64,000 bases of DNA from Leptolyngbya sp. SIO1E4 (GCA_010672825.2 JAAHFU020000001.1:744001-808000); one strand, 5' to 3'. Shown: positions 36,020 to 46,650, counted from the stretch's first letter. The notes: generated by a model from the sequence alone, not told the origin. Numbers and translations are program-made.

Positions 36020-36677
36020 GGCGGAAATATAGCTGTCCTGGGCGCTCAGTTCGATAGGCAGATATTAGCGATAGTCTATTTCATGAATTGAGCCAATCAA
36101 AATGCTCTCCCGAGAGGTTAATTTTCTTGAATTTATGTATGTGGTTTTTGAAGAAATCACTGGTTAGTGACGCTTAAATTTTATCTTTTTAAGAGCGAGT
36201 AACACCTTTTCGATTGTCTTTGACAAGCAATTTAGTTTTGCCTGTTGTTCCATTTCTGGCTAAATCAAATAAATCTGCTCTCTCATAGGAGTGGGTTTAT
36301 TAATAAAGATGGAATCTGAGGACTCATATCTTTCTGAAAAGTATCTGCAAGTAGCCATTAGCTATTTGTGATATTACTGTCGTTGCCGGTGTGATTTGGA
36401 GCTTTTTTCTTGGCAAAACTTTGCGTTTAGAGCTTGTGAATTATGGGTTGTAAACGCTGCATTTCAATGGCTCCAGCGATCTTTTGCTCAAGGCCATAAA
36501 ATCTGTGATGAGCTGTGTAAGGTTAGTCATTTATGTGAAACCCTTGCCCAGGCTTGTAAAAAATGAGAGAAGTTAGGGTGTTATTTTGTCTGATTCCAAA
36601 CCTGACCGACAGGTCAGGCTGTCGCAGATTTTGTTGATTTGAAACGGATTTTAATTATTTTTAGGAGGATTTTGATC
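36020..36677 (+). promoter_or_regulatory. AT-rich leader of the apcD4-apcB3-isiX cassette
   Basis: A 658-bp stretch without a gene, visibly richer in A and T than its surroundings, between hpt and the cassette. A perfect inverted repeat CCTGACC-GACA-GGTCAGG lies at 36601-36618, 60 bases before the apcD4 ATG. A TTGACA hexamer at 36220 has no convincing -10 partner. TAGGAGGA precedes the first gene. Regulation is inferred from position only. Confidence 0.5.
36601..36618. promoter_or_regulatory. inverted repeat, possible operator or leader hairpin
   Basis: CCTGACCGACAGGTCAGG, two perfect 7-bp arms around GACA. It could bind a dimeric regulator or form an RNA hairpin in the leader. No tract of T follows, so it is not a terminator. 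Confidence 0.45.
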
Positions 36678-37151
36678 ATGAGTATCGTTGCGAAAGTTAT
36701 TGCTCAATCTGATCGAGTAGACCGCTTTCTCAGCAGTGCTGAACTTACCCAACTTCAAGGTTTCTTTAGTAATGGGACGCTGCGTATTAGTGCCTCACAG
36801 AAGTTGGCAGCTAACGAGCAAAAGATTGTTGATGAAGGCAGCAAGCGGTTCTGGGCCCAATGTCCAAATACCCCCAGTAACAGTGGTAATCCTCAAAAGA
36901 CCTCTCTTTGTCAGCGAGATCAAGGCTGGTATATCCGTGTGCTGAGCTACTGCGTTTTGGCAGGTAATTCTAAGCCTTTAGAAGATATTGGACTGGACGG
37001 AATGCGCGATATGTATGTATCGCTGGGCGTGCCTCTAGCCAATTTGAAGATTGCTATGCGCTGCCTGAAGGAAGTCGCCATGGGGATTTTGACGGCCGAA
37101 GAAGGAGCCTTGGTTGCTCCCTACTTTGATCAGCTGGTTCGCGCTTTTTAG
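36678..37151 (+). CDS. apcD4: divergent allophycocyanin alpha-type subunit (ApcD4-like, far-red/low-light)
   Basis: A 157-residue phycobiliprotein. It keeps the chromophore Cys78 and the Arg80-Asp81 pair (LCQRDQGWY), but where normal ApcA/ApcD read CLRDLDYY it has Gln79, Gly83 and Trp84. It has extra cysteines at 62, 92 and 129 and a shortened, rearranged segment before the chromophore (CPNTPSNSGNPQKTS). These differences, and the neighbours apcB3 and an isiX-like antenna, match the low-light cassette whose products form far-red-absorbing helical allophycocyanin. AGGAGGA precedes the ATG at 36678; an upstream in-frame start would add 13 unconserved residues. The exact paralogue name is an inference from context. 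Confidence 0.75.
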   Translation: MSIVAKVIAQSDRVDRFLSSAELTQLQGFFSNGTLRISASQKLAANEQKIVDEGSKRFWAQCPNTPSNSGNPQKTSLCQRDQGWYIRVLSYCVLAGNSKPLEDIGLDGMRDMYVSLGVPLANLKIAMRCLKEVAMGILTAEEGALVAPYFDQLVRAF

Positions 37152-37244
37152 GCTCTCGAATATCACGACTCGCCGATACAAAAGAACCCATCTTAGTCCG
37201 ATGGTTTGGACTGTCAAATCAAATTCATTTAAGTAAGAGGATTC

Positions 37245-37730
37245 ATGCAAGATACCATTACCGCCGCCATTAACCCCGCTGATGAAAAGGGCATCTATCT
37301 GGAGGGCGCTGGGCTAGAGAAGCTGAAGCAATATTTCCAAAGTGGAGAGTTGCGCGTAAAAGCAGCAACCCAAATTGGGGCTTCCGTTTCTAGCATCATT
37401 ACCGAAACCGTTGCTAAAAGCTTGCTTTACGGAGATATCACCTGCCCTGGCGGCAACATGTACCCCACGCGTCGCTATGCTGCTTGCCTGCGCGATTTGA
37501 CTTACTTCTTGCGCTACGCCACCTATGCCATGTTGGCAGCAGATGCCTCCATTCTGGATGAGCGCGTATTGAATGGGCTGAAAGAAACTTACAGCTCTTT
37601 GGGAGTGCCCGTTGAGCCTACCATTCAGGCGGTTCAGGCCATGAAAGAGGTCGTTACTCAACGGGTTGGGTCTGATGCTGGCCAAGAGATGGATGTCTAT
37701 CTCGATCACATCATTTCTGGTCTAAGCTAA
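37245..37730 (+). CDS. apcB3: allophycocyanin beta subunit (ApcB3-like)
   Basis: A 161-residue beta subunit. Chromophore Cys81 in [16 protein letters not shown] and the methylated-Asn position Asn71 in [11 protein letters not shown] are kept, as is [21 protein letters not shown]. Differences from housekeeping ApcB include Cys67 (usually Arg) in [10 protein letters not shown], Thr86 in place of the usual Asp of RDLDYY, and a divergent N-terminal helix. It lies 93 bases after apcD4 and 85 bases before isiX in one direction, so the alpha and beta pair are likely made together. Confidence 0.8.
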   Translation: MQDTITAAINPADEKGIYLEGAGLEKLKQYFQSGELRVKAATQIGASVSSIITETVAKSLLYGDITCPGGNMYPTRRYAACLRDLTYFLRYATYAMLAADASILDERVLNGLKETYSSLGVPVEPTIQAVQAMKEVVTQRVGSDAGQEMDVYLDHIISGLS

Positions 37731-37815
37731 GCCGCTGCATTGCGCTTAAGGGCCTATCCAACCTGGGTAGGCCTCTTTTGAAACTGGAAACCGCTATTGC
37801 AATCAACCAATCGCT

Positions 37816-39414
37816 ATGTACGCTGCAAGCAAAAGCCAGGAACAATTCTCCTGGTGGGCTGGTAATGCCCGATTTATCGATCTATCCAACACCTTTATTG
37901 TGGCCCATGTTGCCCAAGCTGCGCTGATCATGCTGTGGGCGGGCACATTCACCCTGTTTGAATTGGCTGTCTATTCTCCCGATGAACCCCTGTACGCGCA
38001 AGGGCTCATTCTGCTCCCTCACCTCGCGACTGAAGGTTGGGCGGCAGGGACCAGTGGCGCGATCGCCAACACCTACCCTTTCTTTGCCATTGGGGTGATT
38101 CATATCGTGGCAGCTGGGGTTTTAGGGGCCGGTGCCTATTTTCACCGCAACCGGTTAGCCCCTAGCCTAGATGCGGAACCGGGAAATGCCTCTAAGTTTC
38201 ACTTTGATTGGGGCGATCCTAAGAAACTAGGATTTATCCTGGGGCATCACCTTACCTTTTTGGGGTTAGGTGCACTTTTACTGGTCGTCAAAGCCATGTT
38301 TTGGGGCGGGCTTTACGACCCTACCCTAGGCGATGTGCGCTTAGTTACCTCCCCCACATTAGACCCAGCAGCTCTTTGGAGTTATCGGACTCACCTGTTT
38401 GATGTCAGCACCCTGGAAGACCTGGTGGGCGGGCACATTTATGTGGCTGTTCTGTTGGTCTTAGGCGGAGCTTGGCATATTTTGGTGCCTCCCCTTAATT
38501 GGGTCAAGCGGGTGTTTATGTTTTCTGGGGATGGGATTCTGTCCTACTCGCTGTTTGGCGTTGCCATCGCTGCCTTTGCCGCGTCGTACTACTGTGGATT
38601 TAACACCCTGGCCTATCCGGTAGAGTTTTATGGCCCAACGCTGGAGCTAAAATCGTCCTTTTTGCCATACTATTTCGACCCCAATGATTCTCTGGCAGGG
38701 GGCTATACATCACGGACCTGGTTAGCCAACACCCATTTTTACTTAGCCTTTTTCTTTTTGCAGGGAGGGCTTTGGCACTTTCAGCGGGCGATGGGCTTCA
38801 ATTTCAGCCAGACAGTCCAGAACTGGCAGCAGAATATCGCTGAAGTGAGCAACAACCCTACGCTGATTTACCAAAACCCGTTCCGTTCCGAGCCTCAGCC
38901 TCTGTTGGCAGTAAAGTACGAAGTCCCTCAGGTTGATCCTCAGCCGTTGCTGCGTCAGGAGCAACCTTTTGCAGACTACCTGTATTGTCGTTCCCAGGGC
39001 ATTAAGCAGCCCAACTTAACGGCCATTAATGGGGTGGAAAATACGCTGTATCAAACCACCTACAACACCTATAAAGACACCTTTTACCAGGTCTCAACGC
39101 CTGTGGATATGAAGAGCCGGTTTGGCTATGGTGCTCGATCGCTGGAAGAATGCTATAGGCAACCCTCACAAACGGGCATTAGGCAGCCCAACTTAACGGC
39201 TATTAATGGGGTGGAAAATACGCTGTATCAAACCACCTACAACGCCTATAAAGACACCTTTTACCAGGCCTCAACGCCTGTGGATATGAAGAGCCGGTTT
39301 GGCTATAGCGCTCGATCGCTGGAAGACTGCTATGGGCAACCCTCACAAACTGCTCAGGTGTCTGATTATCCTCGCTCGCTAGATACCGTTGTTTACGAAT
39401 CACCAAAGTCCTAG
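37816..39414 (+). CDS. isiX: CP43/IsiA-type chlorophyll antenna with repeat-bearing C-terminus (IsiX-like)
   Basis: A 532-residue thylakoid protein. Residues 1-345 are a six-helix IsiA/Pcb/CP43-like antenna, starting [23 protein letters not shown] with several His ligands for chlorophyll ([30 protein letters not shown]). The large CP43 lumenal loop is absent, as in IsiA. After residue 345 comes about 190 extra residues with no membrane helix: a Pro-rich linker ([22 protein letters not shown]), then two copies of a 59-residue unit at 395-453 and 454-512. I do not recognise this unit. Place at the end of the cassette identifies it as IsiX-like; in that system it accompanies helical allophycocyanin and probably photosystem I. 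Confidence 0.8.
   Translation: MYAASKSQEQFSWWAGNARFIDLSNTFIVAHVAQAALIMLWAGTFTLFELAVYSPDEPLYAQGLILLPHLATEGWAAGTSGAIANTYPFFAIGVIHIVAAGVLGAGAYFHRNRLAPSLDAEPGNASKFHFDWGDPKKLGFILGHHLTFLGLGALLLVVKAMFWGGLYDPTLGDVRLVTSPTLDPAALWSYRTHLFDVSTLEDLVGGHIYVAVLLVLGGAWHILVPPLNWVKRVFMFSGDGILSYSLFGVAIAAFAASYYCGFNTLAYPVEFYGPTLELKSSFLPYYFDPNDSLAGGYTSRTWLANTHFYLAFFFLQGGLWHFQRAMGFNFSQTVQNWQQNIAEVSNNPTLIYQNPFRSEPQPLLAVKYEVPQVDPQPLLRQEQPFADYLYCRSQGIKQPNLTAINGVENTLYQTTYNTYKDTFYQVSTPVDMKSRFGYGARSLEECYRQPSQTGIRQPNLTAINGVENTLYQTTYNAYKDTFYQASTPVDMKSRFGYSARSLEDCYGQPSQTAQVSDYPRSLDTVVYESPKS
38998..39351 (+). repeat. 177-bp in-frame tandem duplication inside isiX
   Basis: Unit 1 (38998-39174) and unit 2 (39175-39351) each code 59 residues starting GI(K/R)[12 protein letters not shown] and ending PSQT. 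The proteins differ at six positions (K/R, T/A, V/A, G/S, E/D, R/G), so this is a real, somewhat aged duplication and not an assembly echo. Confidence 0.95.
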
Positions 39415-39658
39415 CAACGCCTGCGGCCGAGGTCGACTAAGCTATCGGGGCCAATTCTCGATAGTGGGTTTTGATCGATTCAGCGCGATCGCCCGTTTCG
39501 CTGAGAGACTGCTCTCTGGGAGGCTGCGATCGCGCTTTTTTGCGTAGCCGTATTTGTAAAGCAGAAAGCAGAAGGCAGAAATCAAAACCTTGCTGCATAA
39601 GGATTCTAGGGAATCTGATTGCTTAACTAGGATCTCAGGTGCAATAGGCAGCCATCCG

Positions 39659-40630
39659 TCAAAGTTCCTGAAGAAAATCGCCCACGGTCTGCCAGATCTG
39701 ATCAATCAGATGGGGATCGTCTGCGTTAAACCAATGGATATTGCGCTTGCGAAACCAGGTACGTTGCCGCTTAGCAAACTGTCGTGTGTTCTTCACAATC
39801 AAGCTTTCAGCCTGAGTCAGGGAATAATCACCCGCTAAGTATCCTAAGATTTCGCTGTAACCCAGGGTCTTTAAGAGCGGGAGATCAGGCCCGTAGCGTT
39901 GATACAGATCTTCTACCTCTTTGACCAGCCCCTGCTGCAGCATCTCTGCGGTGCGCTGTTCAATGCGTGTCTTGAGGGCATCTACCTCGCAATCTAGCCC
40001 TATATATAGGATGGGATAATCAGGAGGGCGTTGCCCTTGTTGCACCGATAGCGGTTGCCCCGTTACGTAAGCCACTTCCAATGCCCGCACCGTCCGCACT
40101 ACATCATGGGGATGCAGGCGCTGCCCAGCGGCAGGATCTATCTGTTGCAGCATCGCATAGCACTGAGCTTGGCCTAACTGAGTGAGTTGCGATCGCAACG
40201 CTGGCTGTGGTGCCACTGGGGGAATTTGCAACCCATCCACCACGGCAGAAATGTAAAGACCTGTGCCGCCGACCAACCATGGCAGCTGTTCTCCGCTATC
40301 TTGAAACTGCTCAATTAGCCCCTGGGCCGCTTGCTGATATTCAGCTACGGTCATGGTCTCTGTCGGCTCCCGAATATCAATCAGGTAGTGAGGCACCTGC
40401 GATTGCACCACCGCTGAAGGTTTGGCTGTGCCAATATTCAACTCGCGGTAAACCTGACGCGAATCGGCACTGATGATTGAGATCGGCAGTCGCTCAGCTA
40501 AGGCCAGAGACACCCCCGTTTTGCCCGTGGCCGTCGCTCCGCCTAAGGCCACGAGAGAGGGTTGAAATGTACTACTGGGAGGGATCTGTAGGGCAATCGT
40601 CTTTTCTTGGGTAGAAATTGGTAGTGGCAT
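39659..40630 (-). CDS. miaA: tRNA dimethylallyltransferase
   Basis: A 323-residue enzyme that adds an isopentenyl group to A37 of tRNAs reading UNN codons. The P-loop is GATATGKTGVSLALA, followed by the family blocks ISADSRQVYRELNIGTAKP and GGTGLYISAVVDGL. The C-terminal NTRQFAKRQRTWFRKR is also typical. It is convergent with isiX across 244 bases that hold no gene. Confidence 0.95.
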   Translation of the reverse strand: MPLPISTQEKTIALQIPPSSTFQPSLVALGGATATGKTGVSLALAERLPISIISADSRQVYRELNIGTAKPSAVVQSQVPHYLIDIREPTETMTVAEYQQAAQGLIEQFQDSGEQLPWLVGGTGLYISAVVDGLQIPPVAPQPALRSQLTQLGQAQCYAMLQQIDPAAGQRLHPHDVVRTVRALEVAYVTGQPLSVQQGQRPPDYPILYIGLDCEVDALKTRIEQRTAEMLQQGLVKEVEDLYQRYGPDLPLLKTLGYSEILGYLAGDYSLTQAESLIVKNTRQFAKRQRTWFRKRNIHWFNADDPHLIDQIWQTVGDFLQEL

Positions 40631-40734
40631 CCCCTATGCAAGCGTCCTCAGAAACTGCCCTAGAGCCTGCCTGAGCAGGTTTGTGTTAGAATTTCAGGGT
40701 ATTTTTTCGTCGATTCGGTTCAGAGGCGTCTTAA

Positions 40735-42699
<1,965 letters not shown>

Positions 42700-43148
42700 G
42701 CCTGAATGCTCCAATCCTGAGGTGTTGTTTGGTAAGGGGGTGAGGCACTTAAATCCCTGTGTAAGCGAGACGCTGACCTTGCTTTCAGCTGAAGACAGTC
42801 AGATGAGGGCCAGTATCAGGCTCGCGATTGCATTCAGTCCCAAGATCAGCAACGCCCATCCCTTATAGCCTTGTTCAGTTGAGTCCAGTACATCCGGGTC
42901 AAGACAGGGTCTAGGGTTTGGGGTCTAGGGTGTGCTTGATTAGCCTGCATACCGCTATAGGTTGCAAGGTGATAGATCCCCGCTCATCCCAGCCCTCGGC
43001 ATGATCCCACTCTCATGATCTAATGTGAAGCTGCGATCTGGCATCGAACCCTTTGCAGTAGACTAGGCAAATTGTCAGTTCAATCAGATACAAAGTTCAG
43101 CATCATTGCATCTGACTCAGACACAGATGGTTTGAGAGGGTTCGAGAA
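42700..43148. other. 449-bp intergenic region
   Basis: It contains dispersed-repeat copy D (42864-42955) and the promoter of the HEAT-repeat gene. Nothing else was recognised. Confidence 0.5.
42864..42955 (-). repeat. dispersed 93-bp repeat, copy D
   Basis: Inverted copy, almost identical to copy A. Its boundaries show the short inverted ends best: TTATAGCCTTG at 42863 and ACCGCTATAG at 42951-42960, giving TATAGC at both outer ends. Confidence 0.92.
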
Positions 43149-44075
43149 ATGGGTCTGGTTTTAGGGTTGCTCCTCGGCTTGGTTGTCGGTGCTGCTGTCA
43201 TCTATTTCGTCATGGCACCGCAGATTTCAGCTCAGTCCAAGGCTTTGCAAGGTCTTCAGCGAAAGTTAGCCCAGGCTGAAGACGAACACGATCGCCGTCT
43301 CAAAGTAGCCACCGATCGTCTCAAGCAAGACTATGAAGCACAGCTGCAAACCGCCCAAGCTACTACCCAAGACTTGCAAACAAAGCTAGCCGAAGCCGAG
43401 ACTGAGAGCGATCGTCGTCTCAAAGCCGAAACAGATCGCCTCCGACAAGAGTATGAAGCACAGCTGCAAGCTGCCCAATCCGTACGCCCTGCAGAACCGC
43501 TAATTTCCTCTATCCCCGAGATCGCAACTCCACCTGAACCCGTAGCACCCACTCCCACGATCACCCCTCCGCCTGAACCGATCGCGTCTACCTCAGGGGT
43601 GGTGCCCCCTCAGCAACAACCCATCCCGTCCCCGATCTCTAGCCCTGCTGTCCCCGGCCCTGCTGTTCCCAGCTCTTCAACCCCCGACCCTACCGCCCTC
43701 AGTACTCCTAGTGCTTCCCCAGCCCGTGACCTGAGTGCACTTATGGCAGACAGCTATGCACCAGAAGTTGAAAAACGCTGTCGGGTAGCCCTTGAAGTGG
43801 CAGCTGTCTTACCGACGGTAAGTGCTGCCGATCAAGCTCGGTGGATGCCGTTGTTAGGGCGGCTAGCTCGCGATAGTGAGGCTGAAGTGCGTCTGCAGAT
43901 CATTCAAGCGTTAAGCGGCCTCAAAGCAGCTCAGAGTTTACCGTTGCTGCGTCGTGCACTGCGAGATCCGGATCCCTTCGTTGTTGAGGCAGCCACTATC
44001 GCGATGGCTCGGTTTAAGGGGCGCCCACAACCGCAGCCGAGTAACCGCAAACAGCGCTTGCCAAAAAATCGTTAA
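43149..44075 (+). CDS. membrane-anchored coiled-coil protein with C-terminal HEAT repeats
   Basis: A 308-residue protein. Helix at 2-22 anchors it; residues 39-70 and 79-110 are two near-identical coiled-coil units (KLAQAEDEHDRRLK / KLAEAETESDRRLK, period 40). A Pro/Ser/Thr-rich linker spans about 112-197. The last 110 residues form two or three HEAT-like helix pairs (MPLLGRLARDSEAEVRLQIIQALSGL, LPLLRRALRDPDPFVVEAATIAMARF). This fits a scaffold exposed on one face of a membrane. I know no named homologue. The orientation is inferred only. Confidence 0.72.
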   Translation: MGLVLGLLLGLVVGAAVIYFVMAPQISAQSKALQGLQRKLAQAEDEHDRRLKVATDRLKQDYEAQLQTAQATTQDLQTKLAEAETESDRRLKAETDRLRQEYEAQLQAAQSVRPAEPLISSIPEIATPPEPVAPTPTITPPPEPIASTSGVVPPQQQPIPSPISSPAVPGPAVPSSSTPDPTALSTPSASPARDLSALMADSYAPEVEKRCRVALEVAAVLPTVSAADQARWMPLLGRLARDSEAEVRLQIIQALSGLKAAQSLPLLRRALRDPDPFVVEAATIAMARFKGRPQPQPSNRKQRLPKNR

Positions 44076-44101
44076 CGGAAAGGCCATTTATCTTTTGAGA
44101 T

Positions 44102-44139
44102 GCTGCATCAATGTGGGCGATCGCCTACATTGATGCAGC
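44102..44139. terminator. 38-bp palindromic hairpin, bidirectional terminator
   Basis: Perfect 13-bp arms GCTGCATCAATGT and ACATTGATGCAGC around GGGCGATCGCCT, itself nearly palindromic. It lies between two convergent genes (stops at 44075 and 44161). TTT follows on the plus strand. Confidence 0.65.
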
Positions 44140-44160
44140 TTTGGAGATTCGTCAATTGCA

Positions 44161-44868
44161 TCAGATGCCATCATCCTTGCGTTTACTGTGAATACTCTTC
44201 ATGTGCCGCTTCACCGTATTCACAGAAATGAAGAGCGCCTGAGCGATCTGACGGTATGAAAGCCCTTGTAGATGCAACTCCCAGACTTCGATCTCTCTCT
44301 GCGTAAAGTGATACTGATATGCATCAAACAACGCCCGTTGATGGGCCACTTCCGTCAGATTTTCCAGCGTCACCAAAATGTAAGATGACCGTTGAGACTC
44401 TAGAATGATCCATTCAGCTTGAATATTGATTCGGGTGTTCTCCTGCAGCAAAACAGTATCCTGTAGCTGAAATTTCAGTTCTGGAAATAACTGACGGCCC
44501 TCTATCAGCGATAGGGCCAGTTTTTGAATGTCAGCTGGTAGGGCCATGTCCTGATGTCTTGAGCCCAACTGACAAACTTGGATTTCGGCAACCTTTTGCC
44601 AGGCTCTACATAGCGACCTTGCAGTGGGACTGCTTTGAACAAGAGAACCCGTCTGGTCTAAGAGCATAAACCCTTGAGATGCAAAAATGCGATCTAAAAA
44701 CGTCTCAAAGACGATCGCCAAGTAATCAACTGTGATGGCATCAGTCGTTGAGAACAGCGACTCTGACGTTGTGACTGGAGACGGAAGCGCAACCAAAGTC
44801 GGAGGCTGATTGTTGGTTTGAGCGGTGGTATTTAACACCCGTTTGCCCTCTCGGATAGTCAGTGACAA
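44161..44868 (-). CDS. LuxR-type transcriptional regulator
   Basis: A 235-residue regulator. The C-terminal 55 residues are a LuxR/GerE helix-turn-helix: FTQREIEVWELHLQGLSYRQIAQALFISVNTVKRHMKSIHSK. The middle (about 55-165) reads like a PAS-type sensor (FASQGFMLLDQTGSLVQSSPTARSL, ILVTLENLTEVAHQRALFDAYQYHF). There is no receiver domain, so it probably senses a ligand directly. The start ATG is at 44868; the unknown gene at 45142/45187 is divergent, and they share a 273-bp region, so regulation of that gene is a reasonable guess. Confidence 0.85.
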   Translation of the reverse strand: MSLTIREGKRVLNTTAQTNNQPPTLVALPSPVTTSESLFSTTDAITVDYLAIVFETFLDRIFASQGFMLLDQTGSLVQSSPTARSLCRAWQKVAEIQVCQLGSRHQDMALPADIQKLALSLIEGRQLFPELKFQLQDTVLLQENTRINIQAEWIILESQRSSYILVTLENLTEVAHQRALFDAYQYHFTQREIEVWELHLQGLSYRQIAQALFISVNTVKRHMKSIHSKRKDDGI

Positions 44869-45104
44869 TGAGGATTTGCAGCAACGATGACCTCAGGGGT
44901 TAGCCCACCATTTTGAGCTGCAACTCATCACACTTCCAACAGTGCCATCCATCCATGACAGCGCCTATGAGCCCAAGGAAGTGTATCCCAAGCTAGAGAG
45001 GTAGGTGTCGAGCCCGTCGTAAAGTCTGGAATTTGCCTGAAGCAGGGTGAAGTTTTTGGTGATACCCAATGCGTATCTGTAGAGGCGCGCGAACGCTAGG
45101 AGAG

Positions 45105-45124
45105 CCCCGCCCGGAGGGGGTTTT
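45105..45124 (+). terminator. possible attenuator-type hairpin
   Basis: CCCC-GCCCGGA-GGGGG followed by TTTT, in the leader of the gene beginning at 45142 or 45187. Nothing on the plus strand upstream needs ending here, so it may stop transcription early in the leader. The stem is only 4-5 bp. Confidence 0.35.
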
Positions 45125-45186
45125 GTCACGTTTCTACAGGCTTGTTCCCTCAGAGCTTAAGAATAGCTGTGTACCGGTCAACTGTG

Positions 45187-46221
45187 GTGAGCGATTTACT
45201 GAGAGCCAGGGATGTGAATGAGTGGTTTCCAGCGCCACATCAAAATTGTTATGTCAAAAATATTGTTGGACAGTCGGGACTTACCCGCAGGCAAGCAATC
45301 TGTTTTGTGAGGCTTTGGGGCTATGCATCTCTACAACAATCAGCCAAACAGCCTCCCATCAGGACACTCAGCCCTCATGTAGACACCTTTGCTTGCTCCC
45401 ATAGTGAAGCGGCTGATTTGTTTTACTGTGACCAGCTCCGAGGGAGTGAGCGCTCTGCTGGCATGATGATTGATCAGCTCGTAGCCAAGCATTTGGTCAA
45501 GCGTGAACCCTTCGATGGCGGGCCGACTCGTCTAAGTCTCAACATTCTGGATAGTTTTTTGCCCACAGCCACGACTGTGCAGAGCACCCAGTTCTACACA
45601 GATGCCTTTAACGTTCGCAATGATGCTTCGCTGATAGCAGGCTTTTTGGAGGAAAGCTATAGCTGGGTTAGCCAGCGATCTGAAACAACGTCCTTCAAAA
45701 TCACTAAGGTTTTACGTCAGTGGGCCGCTCAATACCCTGATGGGTTGCGGGTACTGCGCACAGTTTCAGAGGATGAGCCGGTTGGCTTTTCAGCGCTTTT
45801 TCCAACCCACCCTGACTCAGAGGAAAAGTTTCATCTCCCTCCCAGCTCTAGCCTGCATCTGAGTACGCTGGCCAGTGAGGATCCGATTAAGGTGGCACTG
45901 CCTGGCGATGAGGCGTGTTATGTCGTCTTTGTGCGCAGTTGGCAAATCAGGCAGCTCTATTGGCACTACTCAACGGTTTGTCAGTTCCTGCAAGACTCTC
46001 AGGCAACGTTGAGGCAAATGCAGGCAACCTTTCCGAACCTTTGTGACATCTACACGATTACGATTCATCCTCGCCTAGAATCTCTGGCGCTAGCGTTAGG
46101 GTTTAAGCCCATGAAAGCGGATCCTAATTCTTCCCTCCGCTGGATTCATTCACCCTTAGATCGGTTTCTTGAATTAGATATTGATGAGGTGCTGGCCGAA
46201 TTTGACTTCAGCCTGGTGTAG
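45187..46221 (+). CDS. unknown protein: winged-helix-like N-terminus plus GNAT-like C-terminus
   Basis: A 344-residue protein from a GTG at 45187 (TTG at 45142 and GTG at 45184 are alternatives). The opening DLLRARDVNEWFPAPHQNCYVKNIVGQSGLTRRQAICFVRLWGYA is one I have seen in other cyanobacterial proteins without a function. It suggests a helical DNA- or partner-binding domain. The C-terminal half (YVVFVRSWQIRQLYWHYSTV, LESLALALGFKPM) has the strand-helix order of acyltransferase folds but no clear acetyl-CoA loop. It is divergent from a LuxR regulator. Function unknown. Confidence 0.6.
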   Translation: MSDLLRARDVNEWFPAPHQNCYVKNIVGQSGLTRRQAICFVRLWGYASLQQSAKQPPIRTLSPHVDTFACSHSEAADLFYCDQLRGSERSAGMMIDQLVAKHLVKREPFDGGPTRLSLNILDSFLPTATTVQSTQFYTDAFNVRNDASLIAGFLEESYSWVSQRSETTSFKITKVLRQWAAQYPDGLRVLRTVSEDEPVGFSALFPTHPDSEEKFHLPPSSSLHLSTLASEDPIKVALPGDEACYVVFVRSWQIRQLYWHYSTVCQFLQDSQATLRQMQATFPNLCDIYTITIHPRLESLALALGFKPMKADPNSSLRWIHSPLDRFLELDIDEVLAEFDFSLV

Positions 46222-46274
46222 GTCGCAAAACAGGTTGCTTTCCAGACTTCTCGCACAGACTTGTGTTCAAAATA

Positions 46275-46312
46275 ACCGCCGAGACAGCATCTATTGACTG
46301 TGTCTCGACGGT
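46275..46312. terminator. bidirectional hairpin terminator
   Basis: ACCGCCGAGACA pairs with TGTCTCGACGGT with one mismatch, loop of 14 bases. It lies between the convergent genes ending at 46221 and 46360. Confidence 0.5.
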
Positions 46313-46359
46313 GTAATTGCTCCCCAGACTGTGTGCGTCAAAATGCAGCCTGTTAATGA

Positions 46360-46596
46360 TTAGAGTTTGGCATGGCTACCATCACAGAAAGGGGCGTTGC
46401 CGGTCTGCTTACACTGACATAAGGCCACTGTTTTCTTGTCTTCAATTGTGAACTTCAGGGGTGTGAATCCTGTATCTTGGTGAGCACCATCGCAGAATGG
46501 TTGGTTGGCAGAGTTGCCGCAGGTGCAATACCAATAATTACCCGGTTCTAATTCCATAACTTTGGGCTGGTTAGCCGCAATAGTCGGGTCACTCAT
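46360..46596 (-). CDS. CDGSH iron-sulfur domain protein
   Basis: A 78-residue protein with two CDGSH-type units: CTCGNSANQPFCDGAH and CQCKQTGNAPFCDGSH. Each unit has the CxC...CDGxH ligands that hold a [2Fe-2S] cluster with three Cys and one His. Two-unit bacterial forms are monomeric cytoplasmic redox or cluster-transfer proteins of uncertain role. It lies downstream of the pirin gene in the same direction, but a terminator hairpin stands between. Confidence 0.9.
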   Translation of the reverse strand: MSDPTIAANQPKVMELEPGNYWYCTCGNSANQPFCDGAHQDTGFTPLKFTIEDKKTVALCQCKQTGNAPFCDGSHAKL

Positions 46597-46628
46597 GATG
46601 TTCTCCTCATACGTTTACCTCGAAAAAT

Positions 46629-46650
46629 GGGGGTATGAAACCATACCCCC
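46629..46650 (-). terminator. terminator of the pirin gene
   Basis: Perfect 9-bp stem GGGGGTATG/CATACCCCC with a 4-base loop; on the minus strand it is followed by ATTTTTCG. It lies 10 bases past the pirin stop. Confidence 0.8.

Noticed and set aside
38998-39351. IsiX repeat as an assembly artefact
   Set aside because: The two units differ at six amino acids and several silent bases, so they are true separate copies.
36020-39414. Full far-red photoacclimation (FaRLiP) cluster
   Set aside because: No rfpA/B/C, chlF, apcE2 or alternate photosystem genes are in the window; gene order fits the smaller low-light cassette.
39442-39705. 87-residue minus-strand frame past miaA
   Set aside because: It overlaps the end of miaA in another frame and has no recognisable content.
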